Positions 8,480 through 17,631 of a DNA stretch of 64,000 nt are shown in pieces. Within the stretch, counting starts at the first letter, position 1. Each line of letters starts with the position of its first letter. The stretch is from Paludibacteraceae bacterium (GTDB lineage Bacteria; Bacteroidota; Bacteroidia; Bacteroidales; Paludibacteraceae), in assembly GCA_017384225.1 (NCBI GenBank), contig JAFNUD010000032.1, positions 1 to 64,000 of the forward strand. Reading direction: 5' to 3'. A program made the translations under genes and the position numbers. The notes below the pieces were generated by a model. That model searched no databases and was not told where the DNA came from. It saw only the letters and a list, made by a program, of their open reading frames with translations.

Positions 8480-10279
8480 CTAAAATTGGAAATATATAAA
8501 TGCTTGCATGTCTGCAGTAACAAACTGATAAACCACTACCACTGCCACTACGGAGAGCAAAAGGATTACCCAGATTGGTAACAACGCAAAATGCAGTCTG
8601 TACCAACGTTTCCAACGCGATGGTAACCAATGTATCACCATACCTAATACAAATAATATCACCACGCTACGATACTCCCACAAGAAATCTGGAATAATAC
8701 TACTATTCCATGCTCCGCCTATTTGATTCACCATATTCGTAGCAGTTTCCCACGCCTCCTGATTAGCCGTTTCTGGATCCAGATTACTACCCGAACGGAA
8801 GAACAATCGCGTGAAAGTTATAAAGACAAAAGTCTGTGCCACTGCCCATATGGTAGAGAGGCGATTAGCGATAGGCGATAGGCGATGGGAAATGGGCAAT
8901 AGGCAATCAAAAAGAAAATACAGATAACGCACAATAGTACCCAAGAAAAGTGCAATACCCCATACGAAAAACAGATTCCAAATAGGCGCATGCAGCAAGG
9001 AATGAGCAGCCCATAAACCAGCCATGAGCATAGTCATAAGAAGCATCTTGATATGCCAATTCATCTTATCCCAGATCTTATACACCATCATTCCTATGCC
9101 ATTAAGTGCACCCCAGATGACAAAGTTCCAACTTGCACCATGCCATAAACCGCCCAAGAGCATAGTAATAAACGAGTTAAAATTACCTGCTGCAATCTTA
9201 TCTTTGACTTCCTTGCCAAGAATCCTGCGGTTTCCGCCCAATGGAATGTACAAATAACTCTTCAACCAACGGCTGAGCGACATATGCCATCTGCGCCAGA
9301 ATTCTTGTGGATTACGCGACTTATACGGAGAATCGAAGTTTTGGGGCAAATAGAAGCCCAACAACAACGCCAAACCTATGGCTATATCCGTATATCCAGA
9401 GAAGTCAGCATACACTTGCAGAGAATAAGCAAATAGTGCAAAGAGATTTTCAAAACCACTGAAAAGTAACGGGTTATCAAATACACGATCAATCAGATTC
9501 ACTGCCAAATAGTCGCTCAATACGATCTTCTTAATTAATCCGTTAAGTATCCAAAAAACAGCTAACCCAAACAACCTGCGGCTCAATTGGAAAGGACGAT
9601 ACAACTGTGGAATAAACTCATTGGCGCGCACGATGGGACCTGCCACCAACTGCGGAAAGAAACTCACATAGAATCCAAAATCCAAAATATTCTTCACGGG
9701 TTTCACATGTCCACGATAGACATCCACTGTATAGGAAATAACCTGAAAAATATAAAACGAAATACCCACTGGCAAGATAATACGATCTACCATAAACCGA
9801 CCATTCTCGCACAATCCGTTGCCTATGTAAGCAAAAATATCAAACACCGCTACTTCTGTTCCGAAGATATTATTGAAGATATGGGTAAAGAAATAGGCAT
9901 ATTTAAAGTAGCATAATAGTCCCAAATCAATGATGATGCTCAGGGCGAGCCAAAACTGTGCCTTTCGCTTATTCGACTTGTATATGCGGCGGGCAATCAA
10001 CCAATCGCTCACTGTGATGAAGATCAATATCAGCAGAAACAAGCCACTTGTTTTGTAGTAAAAAAACCAACTCACTGCCATTAAAAACACATTGCGCAGG
10101 TGTAATCTCACATTTTTGCCTTTCACCTCTTCACCTCTCACCTGTGCACGCTGTGCCCCCACTTCCATAATCAAAGCGAAGATGGCATAGACTATAGCGA
10201 AAAACGCCCAAAAATAGAATTGGGTAAATAGGAGCGGACTACCGCTATTAAATGCAAATATATGGCGTAAGAATTCCAT
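8480..10279 (-). CDS. MBOAT-family O-acyltransferase (AlgI/DltB-like)
   Basis: This 599-residue polytopic membrane protein has the AlgI-type hallmark segments NFDSPYKSRNPQEFWRRWHM and SLSRWLKSYLYIPLGGN, and the catalytic histidine region LLGGLWHGASWNF. MBOAT proteins of this group move an acetyl or acyl group across the membrane to modify polysaccharide or cell-wall polymers, usually with an SGNH partner; that partner is the adjacent gene at 10291. Two segments look like insertions: residues around LPISHRLSPIANRLST, encoded by a repeat of intergenic type at 8861-8907, and a hydrophilic loop around QVRGEEVKGKNVR encoded near 10118-10144. It is followed after 25 bases by coaE. Confidence 0.93.
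   Translation of the reverse strand: MEFLRHIFAFNSGSPLLFTQFYFWAFFAIVYAIFALIMEVGAQRAQVRGEEVKGKNVRLHLRNVFLMAVSWFFYYKTSGLFLLILIFITVSDWLIARRIYKSNKRKAQFWLALSIIIDLGLLCYFKYAYFFTHIFNNIFGTEVAVFDIFAYIGNGLCENGRFMVDRIILPVGISFYIFQVISYTVDVYRGHVKPVKNILDFGFYVSFFPQLVAGPIVRANEFIPQLYRPFQLSRRLFGLAVFWILNGLIKKIVLSDYLAVNLIDRVFDNPLLFSGFENLFALFAYSLQVYADFSGYTDIAIGLALLLGFYLPQNFDSPYKSRNPQEFWRRWHMSLSRWLKSYLYIPLGGNRRILGKEVKDKIAAGNFNSFITMLLGGLWHGASWNFVIWGALNGIGMMVYKIWDKMNWHIKMLLMTMLMAGLWAAHSLLHAPIWNLFFVWGIALFLGTIVRYLYFLFDCLLPISHRLSPIANRLSTIWAVAQTFVFITFTRLFFRSGSNLDPETANQEAWETATNMVNQIGGAWNSSIIPDFLWEYRSVVILFVLGMVIHWLPSRWKRWYRLHFALLPIWVILLLSVVAVVVVYQFVTADMQAFIYFQF
8861..8907. repeat. GCGAT(A/T)G-type short repeat inside the MBOAT gene
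   Basis: Copies of GCGATTAGCGATAGGC and GGCGATGGG-like units are arranged in tandem. The same family occurs between genes near 23401-23425, 24021-24073 and 28951-28990. Here it is in frame. Confidence 0.65.
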
Positions 10280-10290
10280 TTCTTTTTAGA

Positions 10291-11853
10291 CTATAGATTG
10301 CTCATGAGGCTATCCAGTGATAGATTGATAGTATCAACATGAATGGAATCTGCATTTTCTAATTTTATACTTTCTTCTTGATACTGCTGCCTTGCTGTTT
10401 CTATCCAATTATATAATTGTTTCCCGATTTTATTTGCACCCGAGCGAGTAAAATGCACATAGTCGCTACCCGCCAATCCTTTTTCTACCCATGTCACCAT
10501 ACTATTATATCCGCCCATAGCATCATACATGCTCCAATAAGCAATATTCTCCTCCGCTGTCATTTTTTTGAGTAGTTTGTCCATATATGGTATCAATGGA
10601 TAAGTGGTCATCTTGCCATCTATATTGGTGGACATATCACTCGGTCCGATAAATAGAATAGACGCTTGCGGCGCACATGCCCTAATGTAATGTACTTGCT
10701 GACGGAGTGTACTGCGCACATAACCGCTAATAGTGGACTTATTCTCTGTTTGCGGAATCATGTTACCACCAAACTGCAAGATAATCAGTCGAGTATTGGT
10801 ATCGCGATAGAAATCACTCAATTGTGCGCTATCAATCTTGGTAAATATATTTCCCGAACAACCGCGCATAGGTATATTGTCCACGATCACGCCGCTATTA
10901 GTCTCCAAACTAATGCCATATATACTTCCCTGACCTTGCAAATGTAATTCGCAATGCATGGTGCTATCGGGTAGCACATAGTACAGACTATTGAATGTGG
11001 AATGTGAAATTATTGTAGCAGAACTAATCGTAGTATCTTGAATCGTTGCGAGATTTTTACTTCTTAATTCCACATTCGTCCTTTGAAAGGTACTATCAGT
11101 AAGAAGACGTAAGCAATTGAAGTAGTTGTGGGGTTTTCGTTTTTTGTCTATCGGTTCGATATTCAACACTATTTTTTCGCTACCTTTCACCAATGTACTA
11201 TCCATTATTGCCACTTGTCCCATCACACCATAATCATCACTATCGGGAAGACGCATATTGCGCGGACCATATACGAGATTACGTTTAGGACCACCTTGCA
11301 CTGACTGTACTTTACCATCCATCGAGATCCATTGGCGTATGCTACGAGTGGGAATAGTCTGATGCAAAGGAATCAGTCCCACACCGCCACCACCATACTG
11401 CTTTTGCCATTGTTCGCGCAGGATATTAGTGATACGATCTTCCTCTATCTGCGAGTCACCATAATGCACCACACGAATTGGCATGCTATTGGCACTATCC
11501 AACGCCTGACAAAAAGCAAAAAGAGGTTGGCAAGGAACACCTTTAGACTTGCCATCGTTCATTTGCATTGAGTCAGTATCAACCACGTGGGATGGTTCAC
11601 TATAGACTACATTAGACGGTTCACTATTGCTCACATAGCATATTGCGCTATCGCTCAGGTGTTGCACATCATCATCCATCGCCAATAGCTCATCGTCTAT
11701 TGCCTCATCTTCCATATCCAACGCTTCCACCAAAGTGGGCCAACGCAATGTCCAGTCGCCAATCACTAAACCCTCTTCGGGCATTAACCAGCAGACGACA
11801 CCCAAAAGCGCGATTATAGTCCAAATAGCATATGCAATATGCGTTGGTCTCAT
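10291..11853 (-). CDS. Periplasmic SGNH-family acyltransferase/esterase partner of MBOAT
   Basis: A 520-residue protein with one N-terminal membrane segment (IAYAIWTIIALLGVVCWL) and a long extracytoplasmic region. The SGNH blocks are visible: block I as VVHYGDSQIEEDRI (nucleophile Ser), block III as LQFGGNM, and block V as SDYVHFTRSG (Asp and His). AlgX/AlgJ-like and other SGNH proteins complete O-acetylation after an MBOAT transporter, which agrees with the MBOAT gene 11 bases downstream. Residues near 75-95 hold a doubled SEPS(N/H)VV unit encoded by a repeated stretch at about 11585-11640. The modified polymer is unknown. Confidence 0.88.
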   Translation of the reverse strand: MRPTHIAYAIWTIIALLGVVCWLMPEEGLVIGDWTLRWPTLVEALDMEDEAIDDELLAMDDDVQHLSDSAICYVSNSEPSNVVYSEPSHVVDTDSMQMNDGKSKGVPCQPLFAFCQALDSANSMPIRVVHYGDSQIEEDRITNILREQWQKQYGGGGVGLIPLHQTIPTRSIRQWISMDGKVQSVQGGPKRNLVYGPRNMRLPDSDDYGVMGQVAIMDSTLVKGSEKIVLNIEPIDKKRKPHNYFNCLRLLTDSTFQRTNVELRSKNLATIQDTTISSATIISHSTFNSLYYVLPDSTMHCELHLQGQGSIYGISLETNSGVIVDNIPMRGCSGNIFTKIDSAQLSDFYRDTNTRLIILQFGGNMIPQTENKSTISGYVRSTLRQQVHYIRACAPQASILFIGPSDMSTNIDGKMTTYPLIPYMDKLLKKMTAEENIAYWSMYDAMGGYNSMVTWVEKGLAGSDYVHFTRSGANKIGKQLYNWIETARQQYQEESIKLENADSIHVDTINLSLDSLMSNL

Positions 11854-11860
11854 TTTTTAC

Positions 11861-13324
11861 TTATTGTCCGCGGGTGTAGTTAGGAGTCTCGCTAGTGATA
11901 GTAATGTCGTGTGGGTGGCTCTCGGTCATACCAGCAGCGGTAACACGCACAAACTTAGCCTCTTTGAGTTCGGTGAGGTTGTGCGCACCTACATAGCCCA
12001 TACCCGAACGAAGACCGCCCATAAGTTGGAAGATAGTTTCAGACACATGTCCTTTGTATGGTACACGACCTACGATACCTTCTGGCACAAGTTTGTTGAC
12101 ATTGGTCTCCTTGCCTTGGAAGTAGCGATCGGCTGAACCTGCTTTCATAGCGTCGATAGAACCCATTCCTCGGTACGCTTTGAACTTACGGCCGTTATAG
12201 ATAATCGTGTCGCCAGGAGCTTCTTCGGTACCTGCGAACATAGATCCGCACATCACGCAGTTGCCACCAGCTGCGAGGGCTTTCACCACATCGCCAGAGT
12301 AGCGAAGACCACCATCGGCAATCATTGGTACGCCTGTGCCCTCAAGCGCAGCTGCCACCTCGAAGATAGCGGTCAATTGTGGAACACCTACACCTGCAAT
12401 GATACGAGTGGTACAGATACTACCAGGACCGATACCTACCTTCACGCCGTCTGCGCCGTTCTCCACAAGGTATTTGGCTGCCTCTGCAGTAGCGATATTA
12501 CCTACCACTACATCGAGGTTAGGATAAGTAGCCTTGATGGTACGCAGGGCATTGACGATATTCTTGGAGTGACCATGTGCTGAGTCAAGCACCACAGCAT
12601 CTACACCTTCTTTATATAATGCAGCCACGCGGTCCATGAAGTCAGGTGTGATACCTACTCCAGCCGCACAACGCAGACGACCTTTCTTGTCTTTGCAAGC
12701 GTTAGGGAAGTCTTTGAGTTTGGTGATGTCCTTGTAGGTCACGAGGCCAACAAGTTTGCCGTTGTTATCCACAACAGGTAGTTTCTCCACCTTGTGTGCT
12801 TGGAGAGCAGCCATGATCACCTCATTATCGGTAGAATTGATGGTGATGAGGTTCTCGCTGGTCATCACTTCGCCGATCTTGCGTGAGTAATCGGTCTCGA
12901 AGCGAAGGTCACGGTTGGTAACAATTCCCACGAGGTTGTTCTCAGCATCTACGACAGGGATACCACCGATATGGTTGTCGTGCATGAGTTGCTCAGCATC
13001 GCCTACGGTTTGGTCAGCGGTGATGGTGATAGGATCGGAGATGAGTCCGTTCTCGGCACGCTTCACACGACGCACTTCTGCCGCTTGAGCAGCGATAGAC
13101 ATATTCTTGTGAATCACACCAATACCACCTTCGCGTGCGATGGCGATGGCCATCTTAGACTCGGTCACAGTGTCCATAGCCGCTGATACCACAGGGATAT
13201 TGAGACTGATGTTACGGGTGAATTGGCATTTGAGGTTCACTTCGCGAGGAAGCACTTCAGAATAAGATGGGACGAGCAACACATCATCGAATGTGAGGCC
13301 TTCGTTTAAGATTCGAGAATTCAT
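11861..13324 (-). CDS. guaB: Inosine-5'-monophosphate dehydrogenase
   Basis: GuaB oxidises IMP to XMP with NAD, the committed step to guanine nucleotides. The 487-residue length is normal. The substrate loop [17 protein letters not shown] holds the catalytic cysteine, two CBS domains lie at about residues 95-205, and the flap carries SADRYFQ. The N-terminus [17 protein letters not shown] is canonical. It follows pyrB by 60 bases and precedes the SGNH gene by 7 bases, so pyrimidine and guanine synthesis genes are in one direction and probably one transcript. The upstream gap holds a short direct repeat of AGTGTCAATTAT. Confidence 0.98.
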   Translation of the reverse strand: MNSRILNEGLTFDDVLLVPSYSEVLPREVNLKCQFTRNISLNIPVVSAAMDTVTESKMAIAIAREGGIGVIHKNMSIAAQAAEVRRVKRAENGLISDPITITADQTVGDAEQLMHDNHIGGIPVVDAENNLVGIVTNRDLRFETDYSRKIGEVMTSENLITINSTDNEVIMAALQAHKVEKLPVVDNNGKLVGLVTYKDITKLKDFPNACKDKKGRLRCAAGVGITPDFMDRVAALYKEGVDAVVLDSAHGHSKNIVNALRTIKATYPNLDVVVGNIATAEAAKYLVENGADGVKVGIGPGSICTTRIIAGVGVPQLTAIFEVAAALEGTGVPMIADGGLRYSGDVVKALAAGGNCVMCGSMFAGTEEAPGDTIIYNGRKFKAYRGMGSIDAMKAGSADRYFQGKETNVNKLVPEGIVGRVPYKGHVSETIFQLMGGLRSGMGYVGAHNLTELKEAKFVRVTAAGMTESHPHDITITSETPNYTRGQ

Positions 13325-13384
13325 ATCTTTGGGGTTTATTTATTAACGACAATTAGTGTCAATTATAGTGTCAATTATAGTCAA

Positions 13385-14437
13385 TTACAAAGCGTGGTCG
13401 CAGTAGTAGCAGCGTACAACTCCTTCTTTGTCGGTGTATGCTTTCTTTTCCACAGGTTCGGTAGTCACGATGCAACGATCGTTGCTACAAAGTTTATCGG
13501 TGAGGAAAGTGTCCACCTTATGCGATGGCTCTTTGTCGTGCCATGAGAGCAAGGTGTAGATGAGTGCCATGCGGACATACTTACCATTCTCCACTTGTCG
13601 GAAATATGCAGCGCGTGGGTCTTTGTCCACATCTACGGTAATCTCGTTGACACGTGGTAGTGGGTGAAGAACCACCATATTCTCTTTGGCTAACGCCATT
13701 TTCTCTGTATCGAGGATGAAGGCATCTTTCAAACGCTCATACTCTGCAGGGTCGTCGAAGCGCTCTTGTTGTACACGAGTCATGTACAAAACATCAAGAA
13801 GAGGCATTGCTTCTTCGATAGTAGCGTATTCGCTGTAATTATCACCCAATTCATGCTTCATATAGTCAGGCAAACGAAGCTCCTTAGGAGAGATCAATAC
13901 GAAGTGTACGCCCTCGTAACGCTTCATGGCTTTGATGAGCGAGTGGACGGTACGACCGTATTTAAGATCACCACATAGCCCAATAGTTAGGTGGTCGAAA
14001 TGGCCTAACTCACGACGAATAGTAAGCAGGTCGGTCAGCGTTTGAGTAGGGTGTGCATGACCGCCATCGCCAGCGTTGATGATAGGGATACGGCTATACT
14101 CGCTAGCTACGCGAGGAGAGCCCTCTTTGTAGTGACGCATAGCGATGATGTCGGCAAAAGAGCTGACTACACGGATGGTATCGGCTACTGTTTCGCCTTT
14201 GCTTACGCTACTGCTCTTGGCATCGGAGAAGCCAAGTACATTACCACCTAGTTCCATCATAGCAGCTGTGAAGCTAAGACGAGTGCGAGTGCTAGGTTCG
14301 TAAAAGAGTGTAGCGAGTTTCTTGCCATGGCAAGCTTCGGCGTACATCTCCTTATTATTAATGATATCCAATGCGCGGTTGATGATCACATCTACCTCGG
14401 CTGTGGTTAAATCCACGGAATCAATTAGGTGTCTCAT
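13385..14437 (-). CDS. pyrB: Aspartate carbamoyltransferase with a fused PyrI-like zinc domain
   Basis: This gene encodes the first committed enzyme of pyrimidine synthesis, condensing carbamoyl phosphate with aspartate. Catalytic motifs are intact: [35 protein letters not shown] and HPLPRVNEI. The protein has 350 residues, about 40 more than a usual PyrB. The extra C-terminus holds Cys 317, 322, 343 and 346 in a C-x4-C ... C-x2-C pattern (CSNDRC and CYYC), matching the zinc domain of the regulatory chain PyrI. No nucleotide-binding PyrI domain is visible here or in the neighbouring genes. It is 9 bases after pyrE. Confidence 0.96.
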   Translation of the reverse strand: MRHLIDSVDLTTAEVDVIINRALDIINNKEMYAEACHGKKLATLFYEPSTRTRLSFTAAMMELGGNVLGFSDAKSSSVSKGETVADTIRVVSSFADIIAMRHYKEGSPRVASEYSRIPIINAGDGGHAHPTQTLTDLLTIRRELGHFDHLTIGLCGDLKYGRTVHSLIKAMKRYEGVHFVLISPKELRLPDYMKHELGDNYSEYATIEEAMPLLDVLYMTRVQQERFDDPAEYERLKDAFILDTEKMALAKENMVVLHPLPRVNEITVDVDKDPRAAYFRQVENGKYVRMALIYTLLSWHDKEPSHKVDTFLTDKLCSNDRCIVTTEPVEKKAYTDKEGVVRCYYCDHAL

Positions 14438-14446
14438 TTATTCGGT

Positions 14447-15076
14447 TCATTTCATCCAACTCTCGTCGGAAGGATTGTTGCGGAATTTGATGAGTCGCTC
14501 TTTGTCTTCAGGAGCGATGTATGCTTTGTCAGCAGCTACCTCTACAAGGGTATCGAGGTCGCAAAGACTAACATTCTTTACTTCGGCTGCAGCCAAACGC
14601 TCGAGGCCTTTCTTCATGCCGTAGGTGAAGATACTTACTACACCGAGTACATCTGCACCAGCTTCGCGGAGGACATTCACAACCTCGATGCAGCTACCTC
14701 CTGTAGAAATAAGATCCTCTACTACAACGACTTTCTGACCAGGGAGAAGTTTGCCTTCGATTTGGTTGCCACGGCCGTGATCCTTGGCACCGCTGCGTAC
14801 ATAACCCATAGGAAGGTCGAGGATAGTAGCGGTAATGGCTGCGTGAGCGATACCTGCGGTAGAAGTACCCATGAGGACTTCTGCCTGAGGATAATGCTCT
14901 TTTATCAATTGTGCGAGACCATTCTCTACATCATTGCGCACTTGGGTGTCGCTCAGTGTGAGACGGTTGTCGCAATAGATAGGACTCTTGATTCCACTGG
15001 CCCATGTGAAGGGCTCGTTTGGACGAAGGAAGACGGCTTTGATCTTGAGCAAGTCTTCGGCGATAATTTGTTTCAT
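14447..15076 (-). CDS. pyrE: Orotate phosphoribosyltransferase
   Basis: PyrE adds phosphoribose from PRPP to orotate, giving OMP. The PRPP-binding motif [13 protein letters not shown] is present, as are [16 protein letters not shown] near the N-terminus and the loop [11 protein letters not shown]. Its 209 residues match the family. It lies between pyrF (33 bases upstream) and pyrB (9 bases downstream). The pyrF-pyrE gap holds an AT-rich repeat (15083-15113). Confidence 0.97.
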   Translation of the reverse strand: MKQIIAEDLLKIKAVFLRPNEPFTWASGIKSPIYCDNRLTLSDTQVRNDVENGLAQLIKEHYPQAEVLMGTSTAGIAHAAITATILDLPMGYVRSGAKDHGRGNQIEGKLLPGQKVVVVEDLISTGGSCIEVVNVLREAGADVLGVVSIFTYGMKKGLERLAAAEVKNVSLCDLDTLVEVAADKAYIAPEDKERLIKFRNNPSDESWMK

Positions 15077-15082
15077 ATAATG

Positions 15083-15113
15083 TTGAATTATGAATTTTTA
15101 ATTTTGAATTATT
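15083..15113. repeat. AT-rich interspersed repeat (TTGAATTATGAATTTT type)
   Basis: Tandem variants of TTGAATTATGAATTTT fill the pyrF-pyrE gap, and the pyrF stop codon lies inside it. The same family occurs at 32738-32820, 34060-34085 and 53675-53700. Confidence 0.7.
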
Positions 15114-15813
15114 CCTTGCAAAATTCCTCTACGCAGCGCTTATAAGCAGCTACTGGGTCTTCGGCAGCGGTGATTGGGCGACCTACGACAATGAAGTCAG
15201 AGCCAATCTCACGTGCTTTGGCTGGAGTGGTGATACGCACTTGGTCGCCTACTACGCCGTCGGCAAAGCGGATACCTGGAGTCACGGTGTAGAAGTCTTT
15301 TCCGCATGCTTCTTTCACCATACCTGCCTCCAGTGGCGAGCAAACTACGCCATCCAAACCAGCGGCTTGTGCGTTCTTCGCATAATGAACCACAACATCG
15401 CCGATATTGCCTTGGATAAGGAGGTCGTTGTGCATACGCTCCTCGCTGGTAGAGGTGAGTTGGGTGACAGCCAAGAGGATAGGACGAGTGCCATCCTCGC
15501 GAGTGAGGCCTTCTACAGCGGCTTTCATCATCTCGATAGTACCTGCGGCATGGAGGTTACACATATCTACATCCAGGCGAGAGAGCACAGACATAGCTTT
15601 CTTGACGGTGTTAGGTATATCGTGGAGCTTGAGGTCGAGGAAGATCTTGTGTCCGCGGCGTTTGAGTTCGTGCACGATAGCAGGACCTTCTGCGTAGTAG
15701 AGTTCCATACCAATCTTTACATAAGGCTTCACATCGCCCATCTTGTCAAGGAAGCGATAGGTCTCTTCTGCCGAAGCGAAATCGCATGCAATAATCACAT
15801 CTCTGTTATTCAT
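15109..15813 (-). CDS. pyrF: Orotidine 5'-phosphate decarboxylase
   Basis: PyrF decarboxylates OMP to UMP. The active-site segment [13 protein letters not shown] carries the Asp-Lys-Asp network, and the N-terminus [14 protein letters not shown] and the late [10 protein letters not shown] and FIVVGRPIT segments are standard for the 234-residue group-I enzyme. Its start overlaps the 3' end of pyrD by 8 bases, indicating coupled expression. Confidence 0.97.
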   Translation of the reverse strand: MNNRDVIIACDFASAEETYRFLDKMGDVKPYVKIGMELYYAEGPAIVHELKRRGHKIFLDLKLHDIPNTVKKAMSVLSRLDVDMCNLHAAGTIEMMKAAVEGLTREDGTRPILLAVTQLTSTSEERMHNDLLIQGNIGDVVVHYAKNAQAAGLDGVVCSPLEAGMVKEACGKDFYTVTPGIRFADGVVGDQVRITTPAKAREIGSDFIVVGRPITAAEDPVAAYKRCVEEFCKE

Positions 15814-16723
15814 GATTTACTATTCCAATTATATCTGTTAGTTTATCTATTTTCAATTCGTCCATTAGGGCTGGCAAACGATCTACGATCTCTTTCGCCA
15901 CCATTGGGTTGTTGAGGTTGGCTGCGCCAATCTCAACAGCCGTTGCACCTGCCATCATCATTTCGATTACATCCTCAGCGCTGCTCACGCCACCGCAACC
16001 GATGATGGGGAGAGAAGTCGCACGTGCCACTTGGTTGACCATACGGAGAGCGATAGGGAAGATGCCTGAGCCCGAATAACCGCCATAGCGGTTGGCGATC
16101 ACAGGACGGCGACGACGGATGTCAATGCGCATACCGAGTACGGTATTGATGAGGCAGAGGCCGTCTGCTCCTGCTGCTTCGCAAGCTTTGGCAATCGCCA
16201 CGATATCGGTCACATTAGGCGACAGCTTCATATATACAGGTTTGGTAGTCACGGCTTTAACGGCTGCTGTGACTTCGGCTGCTGCCTCTGGGCTGGTACC
16301 AAATGCCATACCGCCGTTGTGGACATTAGGGCAAGAGATATTCACCTCGAGGATGTCGATTGGCTCTTTGTCCAAAAGGGCACAAGTCTCTACATAGTCT
16401 TGCACAGAGAATCCGCTGACATTGGCAATGATGCAGCCGTTATAGTGGCTTTTGAGGCGAGGCAATTCGTGGGCAATGACATGTTCCACACCAGGGTTTT
16501 GAAGTCCCACAGCATTGATCATACCATAGTTGCCGCACTCAGCAATACGAGGCAATGGGTTGCCGTAGCGTGCCTCGCGAGTAGTACCTTTGAAGGAGAT
16601 ACCGCCGAGACAGTTGATATCATATAACTCAGCAAACTCATCGCCAAAACCATAGGTACCCGATGCAGGGATTACGGGGTTGGCGAGTTGAACGCCAGAT
16701 AATGTAACTTCTAACTTGTTCAT
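15806..16723 (-). CDS. pyrD: Dihydroorotate dehydrogenase 1B, catalytic subunit
   Basis: This FMN enzyme oxidises dihydroorotate to orotate in the cytoplasm. The 305-residue protein has the class-1B features: [19 protein letters not shown] near the N-terminus, [13 protein letters not shown] with the catalytic cysteine, [10 protein letters not shown], and the phosphate-binding [16 protein letters not shown]. It is paired with the electron-transfer subunit PyrK at 16805, which makes it the NAD-linked 1B form. The intervening 81 bases hold a repeat of the CACGGATT/CACAGATT type. Confidence 0.96.
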   Translation of the reverse strand: MNKLEVTLSGVQLANPVIPASGTYGFGDEFAELYDINCLGGISFKGTTREARYGNPLPRIAECGNYGMINAVGLQNPGVEHVIAHELPRLKSHYNGCIIANVSGFSVQDYVETCALLDKEPIDILEVNISCPNVHNGGMAFGTSPEAAAEVTAAVKAVTTKPVYMKLSPNVTDIVAIAKACEAAGADGLCLINTVLGMRIDIRRRRPVIANRYGGYSGSGIFPIALRMVNQVARATSLPIIGCGGVSSAEDVIEMMMAGATAVEIGAANLNNPMVAKEIVDRLPALMDELKIDKLTDIIGIVNHE

Positions 16724-16739
16724 GTTTTTATTTTTTTGT

Positions 16740-16800
16740 TCCCACGGATTGCACAGATTTACACTAATTTCCTCTGTGAAGATCCGTGAGATCTGTGAGA
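16740..16800. repeat. CACGGATT/CACAGATT-type intergenic repeat
   Basis: The spacer carries CACGGATTGCACAGATTTAC and then CCGTGAGATCTGTGAG, the degenerate units of an interspersed family also hinted at around 55480-55620. Confidence 0.5.
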
Positions 16801-16804
16801 GTTA

Positions 16805-17530
16805 TTACAATTGTAGTATCTCTGCAGGGAATACTGGACCTTCTTTGCATACGCGTTTTGGTCCGATGGTGGTTTGGATGGTGCAACCCATACATGCACC
16901 GAAACCGCATCCCATACGCTCTTCCATACTCACTTCGCCATGGGTGTCGAGTGCATTAATCAGCGCCTTAATCATTGGCAATGGTCCGCAGGTATAATAG
17001 TAAGATTGTTGTCCATCCATAGCGTTGGTGACAAAGCCTTTGACACCATGACTGCCATCCACGGTAGTGACAGTTACGTCGCAACCGAGAGCACGAAACT
17101 CGTTCTCATAGAAGACTTCATCTACGGTGTTAAAGCCGAGGATGACTTTGACCTCTTTGCCCATCTCGCGCAATTGGCGTGCGAGCATGTACATGGGTGG
17201 AACGCCTACGCCACCGCCTACGAGCAGCGGTTTGTCGCCTGCTTTGGTGAGGTCGTATCCGTTGCCAAGGATAGTGAGTATATCGAGTTGTGTACCGATA
17301 GGCAGTTGACTCATCGCTTCTGTGCCGACACCTACTACCTTATATATAATGGTGAGAAGGCCGTCGGTGATGTTGCACACAGAGATAGGACGACGCAGGA
17401 ACTGTCCCGCTACGCGGATATTCACGAACTGACCAGGAAGAATACCTGTGGTATCACCTGCAAGGAGCATGCGATAGACATTCTTAGCGATGCGTTCGTT
17501 GGATTTTATTTCAAATATAACTTGCTTCAT
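16805..17530 (-). CDS. pyrK: Dihydroorotate dehydrogenase electron transfer subunit
   Basis: PyrK carries FAD and a [2Fe-2S] cluster and passes electrons from the PyrD FMN to NAD. The FAD-binding motif LRRPISVCNI, the NAD-binding GGGVGVPPMYMLARQL, and the C-terminal cluster CGFGACMGC followed by a fourth Cys (RVCKEGPVF) are visible. The length is 241 residues. It lies between pyrC and pyrD; its 5' side contains four 11-base direct repeats (17562-17605). Confidence 0.95.
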   Translation of the reverse strand: MKQVIFEIKSNERIAKNVYRMLLAGDTTGILPGQFVNIRVAGQFLRRPISVCNITDGLLTIIYKVVGVGTEAMSQLPIGTQLDILTILGNGYDLTKAGDKPLLVGGGVGVPPMYMLARQLREMGKEVKVILGFNTVDEVFYENEFRALGCDVTVTTVDGSHGVKGFVTNAMDGQQSYYYTCGPLPMIKALINALDTHGEVSMEERMGCGFGACMGCTIQTTIGPKRVCKEGPVFPAEILQL

Positions 17531-17561
17531 GTCTTCTTTTTGTTATATCAATCTATTAGTG

Positions 17562-17605
17562 AGGTTCCAATCAGGTTCCAATCAGCTTCCAATGAGGTTC
17601 CAATG
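17562..17605. repeat. Four tandem 11-base repeats between pyrC and pyrK
   Basis: Four copies of AGGTTCCAATC (third copy AGCTTCCAATG, fourth AGGTTCCAATG) lie head to tail, 31 bases upstream of the pyrK ATG. A further near-duplicate AGGTGGCAG/AGGTGGCAA pair follows at 17611-17630. Confidence 0.85.
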
Positions 17606-17631
17606 GAGATAGGTGGCAGACAGGTGGCAAA

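Noticed and set aside
8455..8523. Longer coaE start at 8523
   Set aside because: It would overlap the MBOAT gene end and lacks homology; the ATG at 8454 gives the P-loop N-terminus.
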